NCBI GenBank assembly: GCA_965200795.1
Contig: CBDAVB010000026.1
Location: forward strand, 1-64,000
Source: Parashewanella sp965200795
Lineage (GTDB): Bacteria; Pseudomonadota; Gammaproteobacteria; Enterobacterales; Shewanellaceae
Length of the DNA: 64,000 nucleotides
Direction of reading: 5' to 3'
Position 1 is the first letter of the stretch, and each line of letters begins with the position of its first letter. Positions 1 through 10,266 of the stretch are shown piece by piece. A program made the position numbers and the translations under genes. Below the pieces are notes generated by a model. That model made no database searches and was not told the origin of the DNA. It saw only the letters and a program-made list of their open reading frames with translations.

Positions 1-112
1 ATAAGTTGTATAAGAGTTTAAAACAATAAAAATCAATACAAGATTTTTAGCTCTCCTATGACTAAGGCTTAGCAAAAGAGCTTGAAGTATTGAATTCAAA
101 TGGACGGAGTAC
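1..112 (+). mobile_element. Right end of an IS630-like element (copy cut by window start)
   Basis: Bases 3-112 are essentially identical to 16104-16213, the right end of the IS630-like element at 14738-16213. It ends in the same terminus (GGACGGAGTAC) followed by the dinucleotide TA at 113-114, which fits the TA target of the IS630/Tc1 superfamily. The transposase of this copy must lie left of the window. Confidence 0.7.
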
Positions 113-115
113 TAG

Positions 116-522
116 AAATATAAATTGAAGTAGACATCTGGCAGCAACATAAACGATTCTAAGGACTCAACTATACTATTGCGGTAAAATTTAAATCGCA
201 ACATCCCTAAGCGGATGACTCACGAAAAGGAGTAAGCCAGTAAAGCATCCTGCATTATCAGCCGGCTTGTGGGGATTTTACAGTTCAATGAGGTTCTTTC
301 GAGCTACACTACCGCAGAGATTCAAATGTTCAGAGAGTTAGTTCATTTTTTGGATAAACCGTGTAAATACGTATGCTTATAAGTCATTGATTCATGCTCC
401 TTGGACGTTGTTTATCTACCGGTTCAAAGTAACGAGGGTTTATCTGAACTCACAGAACGTAATTCTCTGTATTTCGCCCCCGCTAGTCCATATAAACACC
501 TGATATTAAAATGGCTTGGTCG
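116..522. other. Non-coding stretch, nothing recognised
   Basis: About 400 bases between the IS end and the next gene. I see no convincing ORF, RNA gene or strong inverted repeat in it on either strand. It may be decayed mobile DNA. Confidence 0.4.
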
Positions 523-1068
523 TTATTTTAGCGGAGAAAAATTAGTTTCTTGATCTGAAGATATTGCATCAAAACGAACATCGACGATAGCTGCTTCACT
601 GCTGACTTTTATCGTATAAGTTGTGAAGTCAGGATTCTCACTGATAATCGAAGCAATAAAACCGTTTTTTATGCTGTACAGTATGGACTTAGGCGTCGGG
701 CTCACTTCCAGATTCGGTGTATGCTTGCTATCTGTACAGGTCAACCTGTCTGAAGAATTACAATCCTTACCATCATCAGCTAAAAATGATCTGGCTAAAA
801 AAGATAAGAATTTTGAATTACCAGCCATCGCCTTTGTGAAGTCAAGACGAAATACATATTCTTGACCGTTATTTCCATTTAATTCTAGGCACTTGTTGAT
901 AGGAACTTGAAATGGGTCACTTCGGGTTCCTGAGCCGATTAACCCCTTAAATGAACTAACTTTGGTGCATACGTTAGCGGGGTCAGGCTGATCTGCCAGA
1001 GCATAGACTGATATAACCGAAAGACTTGTTATTAGTAGTGACTTACTAAACAAATTAAGGAACCTCAT
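523..1068 (-). CDS. Small secreted protein of unknown function
   Basis: A 181-residue protein not recognised as a known family. Residues 1-25 form a clear Sec signal peptide (MRFLNLFSKS, a hydrophobic core, then a probable cleavage after VYALA), so the mature protein of about 155 residues should be periplasmic or outside the cell. Four cysteines (in NVCTK, NKCLE, KDCNS and LTCTD) could form disulfides. The phrase GTRSDPFQV followed by a beta-rich region resembles the pre-peptidase C-like domains of secreted proteins, but the similarity is too weak to name it. It stands alone, flanked by mobile DNA, with its promoter presumably in 1069-1186 next to the IS4 insertion. Confidence 0.6.
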   Translation of the reverse strand: MRFLNLFSKSLLITSLSVISVYALADQPDPANVCTKVSSFKGLIGSGTRSDPFQVPINKCLELNGNNGQEYVFRLDFTKAMAGNSKFLSFLARSFLADDGKDCNSSDRLTCTDSKHTPNLEVSPTPKSILYSIKNGFIASIISENPDFTTYTIKVSSEAAIVDVRFDAISSDQETNFSPLK

Positions 1069-1968
1069 AATACACCTGCTTTAAACATAATCATAATGAA
1101 TTTATAGTAGCGGTGTTTATCCCTGAGTTCTAAGATCAAGTTAATATACTTAAGCATCCCCTCATATAAACTAAACCAGCTATAACACAATGGCACTAAC
1201 TTAAGCTTCAGCTGAAAGTTTACTAATTGGGTGCGGCTCTTTTAGAACGACGAATCTAGCCGCACTTCTCCAGCCTGCTTTTTGATTGCTTTTTATAGTA
1301 ATCCCAATATTCATTTAAGTCATTGCCGGACTTTAACAAGCGCATTTTTAAAACAGGGCGGGATCGCGCTTTTTTTCTTGATAAAATAATTTAAATTATT
1401 TTGAACTTTCTTAAAGGTCGATGATCAGATCACTAACTTAAGACTGATTTGGGTCTGATTATGAATTTTATGGAAGAGATTGAACAAGTTGAAGAACACC
1501 GTGCAGAGGCTAATAAAGAATATGAGTTAGCAGATATTATTTTTCTTACCATTGCAGCAGTACTCTGTGGCGCAAGGGGCTGGAAATCAATAAATATTTT
1601 CGGTGAAGCTCAATTGACTCAATTGAACTGGTTAAGACAGTATCGCTTGTTTAGTAACGGAATCCCCACAAGACACTCAATAGGAAGAATTATAAGAGGC
1701 ATCAAAGCCGAGAGTTTAATTTCTTGTTTTATTAATTTTTCAAACGCTATGCGGGAAAAAGGCAGCAAAGAGCACATTAGCTTTGATGGTAAAGTGGCCT
1801 GTGGCTCTAAACATGGTGATGACATTGACGCGCTTCAATTTATGACAGCTATGGTTGTAGATAACGGACTCATTATTTAGTCAGTACTGAAAAACATAAC
1901 TTCAAGATTTAAAATGTACGGCATCTGATTTACGCAAAATTCAGAGCCGTACCCAAAAGCAACATTTC

Positions 1969-3079
1969 TAGGACTTACGCATTGACAGAGTGTTTTGAAA
2001 TTTGATATCGGGTAAAATGATCATTTTCAGGGATGGAAGTGAGAAAAACTACTCGCTCAACGACAGCCAGATGTACTCTTCCGCAATACATGGGATTTTT
2101 GATCAGTGAGCCAAAATCATCAACATGCACAAGATTGGCAGAAGTGACGGGTATATCTCACGATAGCGTTAACCGCTTTCTTCACCGTGAAGATTATCAA
2201 CCGAAAGACTTATTTGATGAGGCAGCTCAAGATCTATGTCTTGTTGGTGGTACTTTGAGTGTTGATGATAGCGTACTTGATAAACCTTACAGCCATCACG
2301 TAGAACTGGTGAGTCATTTTTGGTCAGGGAAACACCATCGAGCAGTCAAAGGGATTAACCTCGTAACCCTTTATTACACCGACATGACTGGTCGCCATAT
2401 GCCCGTCAATTACAGGATATGCGATAAATCCGAAGGCAAGACTAAAAATGACTATTTTCGTGAAATGCTGGCAGAAGTACTGGATTGGGGACTCAAGCCA
2501 AAGTTTGTAACGGGAGACTCTTGGTACAGCTGCGTCAGGAATCTGAAGACGATTAAAAACCATCAGACAGGATTCATGTTTGCTGTCGAGAAAAACAGAA
2601 CAGTATCGCAGGAAAAAGGCCAATGGCTGCAAATTCAGCACCTTGACGTTCCTTGTGACGGTTTGGAGGTTTGGCTTAAAGATTTTGGCAAGGTCAGGTT
2701 GTTTAGAACGACGCTAAAAGACCAGCATCGCTACTACGTGGTTTACTTGCCAGAGGAAGAACCTTTTCAGCATGATGACTTTAAAGCCATTCATGATCAA
2801 CACTGGCAAATTGAACAATATCACAGAGCAATCAAGCAAGTCTGTCATATTGAGCATTTTCAAGTGCGTAGTGAGCGACCTGTACGAAATCACATCTTCT
2901 CAAGCATTTTGAGTTTTGTTTATCTACAAAAAATGCGGATAGCGCAAGAGTTCACCAATATTTATCAGCACCAACGTGAACTGTTTAAAGATGTTGTTGG
3001 TGCTTTCATTGAACATTTTGCGAAAGGCAAAGAGCAACTCCTACCAAAATTGCACAGTACCATCAATGCGTAAGTCCTA
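1969..3079 (+). mobile_element. IS701-like element, innermost shell
   Basis: Perfect 16-bp terminal inverted repeats TAGGACTTACGCATTG (1969) and CAATGCGTAAGTCCTA (to 3079). ATTTC is present on both sides (1964-1968 and 3080-3084) but only once at the same place in the uninterrupted IS5-like copy at 27811-27840, so it is the target duplication. The length is 1111 bp and the only gene is an intact transposase, so this is the youngest and potentially active layer. Confidence 0.85.
2033..3073 (+). CDS. IS701-like DDE transposase
   Basis: A 346-residue, apparently intact transposase that fills its element from near the left repeat to inside the right one. The N-terminal third has a helix-turn-helix-like segment (TRLAEVTGISHDSVNRFLHR). 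The catalytic region shows GGTLSVDDSVLDKPYS, then FVTGDSWYSC, and the C-terminal HWQIEQYHRAIKQVCHIEHF block expected to hold the Glu, as in DDE_5/IS701-type enzymes. The stop codon lies in the right inverted repeat. It catalyses cut-and-paste movement of its own element. The family label comes from motif recognition, not a search. Confidence 0.8.
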   Translation: MEVRKTTRSTTARCTLPQYMGFLISEPKSSTCTRLAEVTGISHDSVNRFLHREDYQPKDLFDEAAQDLCLVGGTLSVDDSVLDKPYSHHVELVSHFWSGKHHRAVKGINLVTLYYTDMTGRHMPVNYRICDKSEGKTKNDYFREMLAEVLDWGLKPKFVTGDSWYSCVRNLKTIKNHQTGFMFAVEKNRTVSQEKGQWLQIQHLDVPCDGLEVWLKDFGKVRLFRTTLKDQHRYYVVYLPEEEPFQHDDFKAIHDQHWQIEQYHRAIKQVCHIEHFQVRSERPVRNHIFSSILSFVYLQKMRIAQEFTNIYQHQRELFKDVVGAFIEHFAKGKEQLLPKLHSTINA

Positions 3080-4457
3080 ATTTCTTATATTTCGCATCAA
3101 TTTCACTACAAAATAGCCAAAACTCACCATCTTTTTCGAGCAAAAAGAAAATGGCTAACCACTTTCTCAAGTTCCAGGCACACGCAGCCATTAGAAGGTT
3201 TATTGAGTCGCCAACACTGCCCTTTAACCAGTTCTTACAGAGCCTAAAATCACTCTTCAAATGCCCGATTACTGGTTCAATTGTTGCCCGTTTTTTACAG
3301 AGTTCACTTTTGCGTTTTCTCTTTGCTTGCGAGTCCCGTTTTAATGGCCGACTAGGGATAACAACTTCTTGGTCAACATACTGCATACACCCTTTATAGC
3401 CTTTATCTACAACGGCTGTAGTGATTTTATTGTTTCGATGTTTATGGGCATGGTCAAGTGCAGGCTTAAGCAATTTTGAGTCGTGTTCATGTTTGTCATG
3501 ACTGGTTACACCAATGATTAATTGACTCTGCTCTGTGAGCACGACAGAAGCCTTTTTACCATACTCGTATGGCTTATGGTCTTTGCCTTTCCCTACGCAG
3601 TAAACATCGGGTTCATGAAGGCTGTAAATCTTGTTCTTGTCTTTACGTTGCTGTGTAATGGCTTTTTCATAATTGGAAAAATTCTCTTTTTGTAAATCAA
3701 TGACATCTTGTGGAAGTTTGCGTTGCAGCTCCCTTAAAAGCCTGCCTGCGATAACACGCAACCTTTTTAACGCTCTTCTGGCTTTGCTTCGATTTTTGGC
3801 ATGTCTAAAGCTTCGACAGTCAATGCGTAGCTGTTTGACTTCTTTGACATAAGTACGTCTTTGCTTGATCCCAAATACTTTGGCTAGTTTATTGACTCGA
3901 TTAATCACCTTGATGGCAAGCTTGCTATCTGTCGGATAAGTAATGGCTTTTTCTTGGACGGTTGTATCAACGTACACGGTGTCATCTTCAGCTTTGTCAC
4001 CGTGTAAAGCCACAGATAATGCAAAGATTTTTTCACAGCCTTTTTCACCGATGCGCTTACGAAAAACACTGAGTTCACTGGCATCACAAGGGCGTGCTGT
4101 TTGAAACTCTGTCTCACCACAAAACACTTGAAAATACACGTTCATCAGCCATTGTTCGACCAGAGCTTCATCGCTCAATTTGTAGAGCTGCTTGAGTATT
4201 AGCAAACCGCACATCAACCGAATTGGCTTCGCTTTACGGCCTAATTTTTTGTATAACGGCTTGAACTCTTCTTCCAACGCTCGCCAATCAAAGGCATTAG
4301 CTAAAATGAGTAAAGGGTGAGTTTGCAGAAGTTGGTCTGTGATATCAAACAGACTGGCATGAGGTAAATTTGACGGGCTTTCTTTGAGCACTTTTAGCAC
4401 CAAAACGACCAGAAACCGTAGGTTCACTATATCATTTCTGGTCGAAATTGAATGCAT
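3063..4457 (-). pseudogene. IS5-like transposase, C-terminus altered by IS701-like insertion
   Basis: This 464-codon frame holds almost the whole transposase: an N-terminal DUF772-like region (FKPLYKKLGRKAKPIRLMCG), DTVYVDTTVQEKAITYPTD with the first catalytic Asp, TAVVDKGYKGCMQY with the second and RATIEPVIGHLKSDFRLCK with the Glu. The final residues after DAKYKK are replaced by LGLTH, read from the end of the inserted IS701-like element; the uninterrupted copy at 27434-27850 ends KYKKCCFWVRF. All catalytic motifs are upstream of the break, so activity may persist, but the element's own left end is now separated by 1.1 kb. Confidence 0.75.
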
Positions 4458-5239
4458 AAAATAGCTATATTTTATTATCGATCAGAATCTTAGATGTTTT
4501 TCATGACCGACTATTTATCAAAAAGAAACGCCTGACAAAACCAACGAAATACCCGTGATGCAATCCATGCTCAAAAAGATGGATGTTGAAAATGCGGTGA
4601 TTACCGCTGATGCCATGCCTTGCCAAAAAGAAACAACGGCCTTAATACGTGAAGGTAAAGGTGACTACGTTCTTCAGGTAAAAAAGAACCAGGGTAAATT
4701 GCTTGCCGAAATTAAAGCGTATTTCCATAAGTGCTATCGAGAGACACCAGAACTTGTAAAACAGAATCATTTTATGGAGTTAGATGGTGAGCACGGGCGA
4801 ATTAATGAGAGGCATTATCGTCTTTTACCGATAACAGACTGGTTTGATAAAACCGCTGACTTTCAAGATAGCTGCGCCGTTATCGAAGTGACTCGCACAA
4901 GAGATATAAAGGATAAAATCAGCCAAGAAACATCTTACTACATCACTTCATTGACAAGTGATGTAAAGGATGTTGCTCAGTATATACGCAAACACTGGTC
5001 AATCGAGAATAGTCAGCACCGGGTTCTCGATGTCACTTTTAGAGAAGATGATTGTAAAATTTATGCCGATGATGGAGCCAAGAATTTAGCGACGATTAGG
5101 CGGAAGATACTTAACTTGGTGAAAAGTCACTCTTGCAAAGATAGCGTTGCAGGGAAGATGCAAAGAGCGAGTTGGGATGCAAAATTTAGGGCTGAGATTT
5201 TATTTGGTGAAAAATTCAACAAAGCGTAATCCCGCCCTG

Positions 5240-6375
5240 GAAGTTGCCGGTGAAAGCAAGTCTTGCCGCAGCGCATTAATCAGTGACGCCGGAGATCAAA
5301 TTGCTATAGTTCGAGAAAAAAACAGCACAATTACAGATCCCTACTGCAAAGCAAGAAAACGGTTATCTCCGGAGTCAATTAAATCGCTATTGAAGAAATC
5401 AGGCAGAAACTTAGATGAGGCGACTCAAGAAAAACACTTGTGGCATGGCCGTCGAGTGCTATTAACTGACGGCTCAACACTATCTATGTCTGATACGGAC
5501 GAGAACCAAGCGCAATTCCCTCAGCCTAAATCACAAAAAGAAGGGCTGGGCTTTCCTCAACTGCGGATTTTAGTGTTAATTTCTTTGGGGAGCGGTGCTG
5601 TCATTGATTCTGCCGTTTCACCTTGTAAAGGGAAAGGTACTGGCGAACAGGCGCTATTAAGAAGTATGCTGTCAGACTTGCAACACGGTGATATTGTGCT
5701 GGGAGATGCTGATTTCGAAAACTACTTTGTTCTCGCAGGGCGGATAAATTTAGGTGTTGATGCTGTTTTCGAAAAAAACGGAGCCGGAAATGTCGATTTC
5801 AGAACCTGTGAAGAAAAGCTGGGTAAGCGAGATGGATTATTTAAGCTAATTCGTCCATCCTGTCCAGAATGGATGACTTCAGAGGATTACGCTCAAGTGC
5901 CAGAAGAGCTTATCATCAGAATGGTAGGAACAAAGAAACGTATCATTGTTACCACTCTTACAGATAAAGAAGTCTATCCGAAGCAAGAGCTTATTGATTT
6001 ATACGTATCACGATGGCATGTCGGGTTAGATTTTAGCTCCATCAAGACTATGATGAAAATGGATATTTTAAGGTGTGGCAGTCCAGATATGGTACGTAAG
6101 GAAATTGATGTTCATTTGCTGGTTTATAACATGATAAGGGCGCTTATGTGCCGAGCGGCAGAAAAAAAAGGAATATCTCCTAGAGAGGCAAGTTTTAAAG
6201 CTGCACATAACGCATTACAAGATTTTCACATATAGCAGATATTATCGGCGAGCATATCGTTGGTAATCGCCCGGGGAGAAAAGAACCGAGAGCAAAGAAA
6301 AGGCGACCGAAACCGACACCAAGATTGCGACACTCAAGAAAACAAGCACGTAGGCTTAAGATGTATCAGAAGTAA
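5240..6375 (+). pseudogene. IS4-family transposase fragment
   Basis: Reading from the ISAs1 junction, the frame encodes VAGESKSCRSALI, ARKRLSPESI, the DDE block VLLTDGSTLSMSD, a second block around DIVLGDADFENYF and a C-terminal DLYVSRWHVGLDFSSIKTMMKMD block with the YREK-like signature region of IS4 enzymes. The N-terminus (about 70-80 residues) is missing because of the ISAs1 insertion and adjacent loss. A stop at 6233-6235 is followed, in a shifted frame, by a basic tail (GRKEPRAKKRRPKP up to KMYQK at 6375), so there is also a frameshift. It is non-functional. Confidence 0.8.
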
Positions 6376-6404
6376 TTCTTAAGTTAGTGCCATTGAGCTA
6401 TAAC

Positions 6405-6660
6405 AAGGGTTTTAGAGTACAATGCCCCAGATTAACACAATTACTCTGAAGCATATCTCATGATAAATCAGGAATAAGTACCCGGCTATAAGTTTCCCGG
6501 TATTTTTGGCGTTCAGGTTAAGTGCTCGACAAGGCGAACAGGGGTGTTTCTGCTCCTAACGAATTTTTCCAGTCGCTGACGGATTTCCGGGGTCAAATCA
6601 ACAGTAATTTGAGCTGACATATTATTTAAAAATATCAATTTAAATCAATATACTAGGTGT
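6405..6660 (-). mobile_element. Intergenic region with a truncated IS630-family end
   Basis: About 6522-6655 matches the 5' end of the IS630-family element at 13553-14735: the start of its transposase (MSAQITVDLTPEI in place of MPAQITVDLTPEI), the upstream AT-rich leader and a degraded terminus near 6650. The rest of the element is absent. At 6478-6515 there is also a copy of the dispersed CCGGCTATAAGTTT-type repeat described in the findings. Confidence 0.65.
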
Positions 6661-6663
6661 AGG

Positions 6664-8388
6664 TTAAGCAAAAAAGTAAGCTATTACTGTCCATAGACAA
6701 GCTGAAATTGTCATGGCTAAAGTTGCCGGTGGTAGCTGAGATTTTACGTGATCCATGAGATCGCAACCTGTACTCATTGAGCTTAGGATTGTAGTGTCAG
6801 AGATCGGAGAACACTGATCCCCGTAAACGCTACCGTTTAGAACCGTAGCAAAGCAAATCATCATAAATAACACAGGGTTGGTCAGACCTTGGGTTTGCGC
6901 TAAAGCCCAGGCTAAAGGCATGGCTAAAGGAAAAGTGATTGCATACGTTCCCCAGCTTGTGCCTGTAGAAAACGCAATGATCGTAGTAGTAATGAGAAGT
7001 AAAAGCGGAAGCATCCAAAATGGAATGCCCTCTTGAAGCAAAGAAACAAGGTATAAACCGCCGCCAAGTTTTTTACTGATGCTTCCGATAATCACGGCGA
7101 GCATGAGTATCACGGAAGCAAGCACGACACTTTTTAATCCATTCGCAAAACCATCAACCACATTACTGAGGCTCATCCCCCTTGCCAATGCGATAAACGC
7201 GGTGAGTAAGAGTGCGATGCCAAAGGCCCAGTTTACTTTGGGTGAACCTAAAAAAATAAAAGTAAAAATGGCAATAGATATGAGGGTTATCAACGGAATT
7301 AAGAACTCCAATACATGAGGAGTATATCCATCTGGTACTTCTGCGTTTTGTAATTCTGAAGCGGTCAGAGGTTTGGCGTCAGGCGCGTCCAATTGTCCGG
7401 TATCGATGACCCTTTTGTGAGCGGCTTTAATTCGTTTCCCTGAAAAAGTATAGATATTTAAACTCAGTAATAAAGTACCTATAACGGCTAATATGCCATA
7501 AAAACTAAAAGCAATACTGCCGAAGAAAAACGAAATGCGATCCGCCTCAGTCGCTAAAAATGCAATGCCGGGAACGTATATCAGAGCCTGAATGTATGCC
7601 GGCCAGGCATTAAACGCCAATACTGAAGCAATCGGTGATGCCGTAGAGTCAACGATATAACTCATTTCTTCGTGACTCACTTTAGCTTTATCAGCCAATG
7701 GTCGAACCGTTGTACCAACCAGTACCGTGCTGATTGTTCCACCCTGAAAAAACAGTACCCCTAAAAACCAGGTAACGAGTTTGGCTGAGCGTTTTCCTCT
7801 CACAAAATGCTTGGTCATAAAGCCGGCAAAAGCCTGAGCTGCGCCTGTTTTTGACCAAATACCCAGTAAGCCGCCCAATAACCAAAGGTAGAGAAATAAT
7901 AAGGTGGCTGAGCCCTCTTTAGCTAGATTAGGGATGATTACCTTATCCGTTAAATCATACTGTCCGAGCATAAATGCCGCTATGACAATGCCGCCGAATA
8001 ATGATGTAAGCGGCTCACGAGTGAGTAAACAAAGGGCAATAGTGATAAAAGCCGGAAGTAAGGACCACAAACCAAAATGAAAACCGGGTTTGAGTAATTT
8101 TAATTGATTTTCATGGTCGATAATCCATTGTTGCTCCAGAGACGTTTTTTTTCCAAATCTGGAAAGATTTTCTTGGTTAAGGGGGGATTGTGTATATGGA
8201 ACGGTGTTTTCAACAATCAGTTCTTTGCCCTTGTATTTATAGGCGTTTTCGCCTTTATCATTGACATAAACATCGTACTGATAAGACTGCTCTAACCAGA
8301 TTTTATTTTCAAAATGTTTTACATAATATGCGGCACATATACCCAAAATAAAAATAATGAGCGCAAAAAAATAGCGTTGACCTTTCAT
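6664..8388 (-). CDS. NhaC-family Na+/H+ antiporter
   Basis: A 574-residue inner-membrane protein with roughly a dozen hydrophobic segments. Residues 8-24 are a first membrane segment, followed by about 75 polar residues (probably periplasmic), then the transporter core. Recognisable NhaC-type features are GGLLGIWSKTGAAQAF, DSTASPIASVLAFNAWPAY, the STGTSWGTYAITFPLA stretch and GSVYGDQCSPISDTTILSS, all in half-length repeats typical of the family. It is expected to exchange external protons for internal Na+ or to move Na+ together with an organic acid, as some relatives do. It has no operon partner. The mobile remnants on both sides leave the coding frame intact. Confidence 0.85.
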   Translation of the reverse strand: MKGQRYFFALIIFILGICAAYYVKHFENKIWLEQSYQYDVYVNDKGENAYKYKGKELIVENTVPYTQSPLNQENLSRFGKKTSLEQQWIIDHENQLKLLKPGFHFGLWSLLPAFITIALCLLTREPLTSLFGGIVIAAFMLGQYDLTDKVIIPNLAKEGSATLLFLYLWLLGGLLGIWSKTGAAQAFAGFMTKHFVRGKRSAKLVTWFLGVLFFQGGTISTVLVGTTVRPLADKAKVSHEEMSYIVDSTASPIASVLAFNAWPAYIQALIYVPGIAFLATEADRISFFFGSIAFSFYGILAVIGTLLLSLNIYTFSGKRIKAAHKRVIDTGQLDAPDAKPLTASELQNAEVPDGYTPHVLEFLIPLITLISIAIFTFIFLGSPKVNWAFGIALLLTAFIALARGMSLSNVVDGFANGLKSVVLASVILMLAVIIGSISKKLGGGLYLVSLLQEGIPFWMLPLLLLITTTIIAFSTGTSWGTYAITFPLAMPLAWALAQTQGLTNPVLFMMICFATVLNGSVYGDQCSPISDTTILSSMSTGCDLMDHVKSQLPPATLAMTISACLWTVIAYFFA

Positions 8389-8486
8389 TAATCCGTCCTT
8401 TGGTTTTTGTTACAACAGCGTTCCGAGCATTGCTTTGCGGGGAGTCCAAATCCCAGATTTTTTCTCCCACGAACCAATAAATACTA

Positions 8487-8895
8487 GTGTAGTGTATCAA
8501 ATTAATCTTTGATATTTAATGCCTTTCTTGCTCTCTCGACTTTTCCCGTAATAACATCGGCTGATTTTGTCCGGACAAAAGGTTCACGTCCGTCATTGTG
8601 CGCCTCTATATAATTCATTATACCGGTCTCTAATTCTGCTACTGGATTGTGCACCCCTCGTTTGAGCTGCTTTTCCGTAAGCGGATCAAAAAAACGTTCG
8701 GCTAAATTGAACAAGGAGGATATAGTTTGGTGTATTGTCGGCCGCAAGCAAGATGATTATGCAGCGCTGAACAAGGCGAACAGGGGGGTTCTGCTCCTAA
8801 CGAATTTTTCCAGTCGCTGACCGATTTCCGGGGTTAAATCAACAGTAATTTGAGCTGGCATGTTTTTTAAAATATCAATTTAAACCGCTGCGCCA
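8487..8895 (-). mobile_element. Internally deleted IS630-family remnant
   Basis: The left terminus TAGTGTAGTGTATCAAATTAATC (8485 on) and the C-terminal transposase code (LTEKQLKRGVH through VERARKALNIKD, stop at 8502) match the element at 13553-14735. Then about 0.8 kb is missing, and the N-terminal code (MPAQITVDLTPEI) and leader follow at 8745-8890. Internal deletion with both ends kept is how small non-autonomous elements arise. Confidence 0.75.
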
Positions 8896-8899
8896 GGGG

Positions 8900-9277
8900 C
8901 GGTTGATCTTTCAGGATTAAATTTTGTGCAGTTTGAGCGTTTATCTGTTCAAGGCCTGAGCAAATGAAGTCCAGCAATCTAAATGAATTGCGAACAACAC
9001 AGAACAGGGAGCGCTCAAAATCATCGAAGACAGCGTAAATTGGTCATTCCTGCCGCGTTATCGGTTGATTATTTGGAATAACCAAACCGCACAACCTCCG
9101 CCTTGTATAAAATGACCAATTTGTCGCTGCAAAAATAAGTGCGAAAGCTCAACAGACCCCGGTATTTTCAAGATCATCCGGATAGGGTCGCTGGTATTAC
9201 AAAATCCAGAAGAGTTTTAGCCGGCTGCATAGGTATCTGAGTCAGATGCCTATGTTTAAGACTGAAAAAGTGATTAA
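8900..9277. other. Intergenic stretch, no gene recognised
   Basis: About 380 bases with no supportable ORF. The phrases AATGACCAATTTGTCGC (minus-strand partner near 9035, GCGTAAATTGGTCATT) form an inverted repeat about 80 bases apart (9030-9127), which suggests a small palindromic repeat element rather than a gene. Confidence 0.35.
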
Positions 9278-9508
9278 TCAATGCATTCGACTATTAAGCT
9301 CTTCTACGACACAAGCCCAATCAGAATCTTCATTAATGAGCTGATGTAATAACTGTGCCTGAGCAACCGTCCAAAAGCTGGCATTTTCAAGTTTAGTTTC
9401 TTTTTTTAGAGGGGAGTGGGAACGGATAAATGCCTCAATAGCCTGGGGATCACTGTCTAAGCCCAACTGCTGAAACAGCGTTGTCATATCATGTGTAATT
9501 GTGTGCAT
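9278..9508 (-). CDS. DUF2789-family small protein
   Basis: A 76-residue cytoplasmic protein. The order of motifs, TLFQQLGLDSDPQAIEAFI, then FWTVAQAQLLHQLI and a tail EDSDWACVVEELNSRM, is the pattern of the DUF2789 family of small helical gammaproteobacterial proteins whose function is unknown. Its length is normal for the family. It is monocistronic, 130 bases from the decayed uraA. The next gene in the same direction is also far away. Confidence 0.75.
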   Translation of the reverse strand: MHTITHDMTTLFQQLGLDSDPQAIEAFIRSHSPLKKETKLENASFWTVAQAQLLHQLINEDSDWACVVEELNSRMH

Positions 9509-9592
9509 GGTAAGCTCTCAACTTTATTTGATATAGCAAGTTGAGTGTACGAATAATATGCAAAATTACAACATGAATTTAAGTTACCATTA

Positions 9593-9622
9593 AAAGAAAA
9601 GGGCATCTTAAATATACGCCCT
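9593..9622 (-). terminator. Rho-independent terminator of the uraA remnant
   Basis: On the minus strand AGGGCGT and ATGCCCT pair around an AT-rich loop and are followed by TTTTCTTTT, 20-odd bases past the uraA stop. Confidence 0.6.
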
Positions 9623-10266
9623 CAATCAACTCATTAATTCGATACTATTTTCCCGGAGGCTCAGGCTTAGAAGCTAAAGTATGGCGATCGGCTTTTGGTA
9701 AAAGTAAGTTCATCAGAATACTTACAACACCACATAAACTGATCCCTGTTAAGCTGAATTGTGCTGAACCGACTGACATACCGCCAATTCCTAATACTAA
9801 AATGGTTGCCACAATGCATAAATTACGTTGCTGGCTTTAATCAACATTATTCTTAACAAGGCTATTCATGCCAACCGCAGCGATAGAACCAAATAACAGA
9901 ATTAGAATCCCGCCCGTAACAGGTGTTGGAATCGACTGTAACAGCGCGCCTAACTTACCGCAAAATGCCAGTAAAATGGCAAAACAAGCCGCCAGGGACA
10001 TGGTCACTGGGTTGAAGTTTTTAATAAGCATTACTGCTCCGGTAACTTCAGAGTACGTGGTATTTGGCGGTGCGCCAAAGCAAGCCGCGGAACTGGTTGC
10101 AACTCCGTCACCCGTTAATGTTCTGTGCAGACCCGGTTTTTTCACAAAATCTTTACCAGCTACATTACCAATCGCTAACACATCACCAATATGCTCAATA
10201 GCTGGCGCAATCGCTGCAGGCAACATAAATAGGATTGCTTGCCAGTTAAATTCAGGGGCTACGAAA

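Larger units (their letters stand above)
1880..4511 (-). mobile_element. IS5-like element, copy 1, third shell of the nest
   Basis: Ends GTCAGTACTGAAAAACAT and ATGTTTTTCATGACCGAC are imperfect inverted repeats shared with copies at 26395-27911 and 44213-46990. The 6-bp TATTTA lies on both sides (1874-1879 and 4512-4517) and occurs once in the reconstructed ISAs1 gene, so it is the target duplication. Without the inner IS701-like element and its duplicated bases it is about 1516 bp, matching the 1517 bp of copy 2. Confidence 0.85.
1461..5229 (+). pseudogene. ISAs1-family DDE transposase, split by an inserted IS
   Basis: The N-terminal part (1461-1879) contains the ISAs1-associated region with ELADIIFLTIAAVLCGARGW and the first catalytic block around HISFDGKVACGS. 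The C-terminal part (about 4518-5229) carries VITADAMPCQKE, YVLQVKKNQG and the RKHWSIENSQHRVLDVTF block with the catalytic Glu. Joining the halves across one TATTTA copy reads straight through (DNGLII then YQKETPDKTNEIP), so the gene was intact until the IS5-like element landed in it at 1880-4511. It cannot make a full transposase now. Confidence 0.85.
1354..5239 (+). mobile_element. ISAs1-family element, second shell of the nest
   Basis: Inverted repeats CAGGGCGGGAT (from 1354) and ATCCCGCCCTG (to 5239) bound it. After removing the inserted IS5-like block and its duplication the element is about 1248 bp, a normal ISAs1 size. The flanking bases (TTTTTAAAA and GAAGTTGCC) do not repeat each other, so the expected direct duplication is missing. 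This fits a deletion of IS4 DNA next to one end after insertion. Confidence 0.8.
1187..6395. mobile_element. IS4-family element, outermost shell of a nested IS cluster
   Basis: The ends are inverted repeats: TGGCACTAACTTAAG near 1191 and CTTAAGTTAGTGCCA near 6380-6392. The 9-bp sequence AGCTATAAC occurs immediately outside both ends (1178-1186 and 6396-6404) and is a perfect target-site duplication of the length typical for IS4. Inside lie only about 167 bp of the left arm and about 1156 bp of the right arm; the rest is the inserted ISAs1-type element. The left arm encodes nothing that matches the missing transposase N-terminus, so some IS4 sequence was probably lost at the inner left junction. 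Confidence 0.8.
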
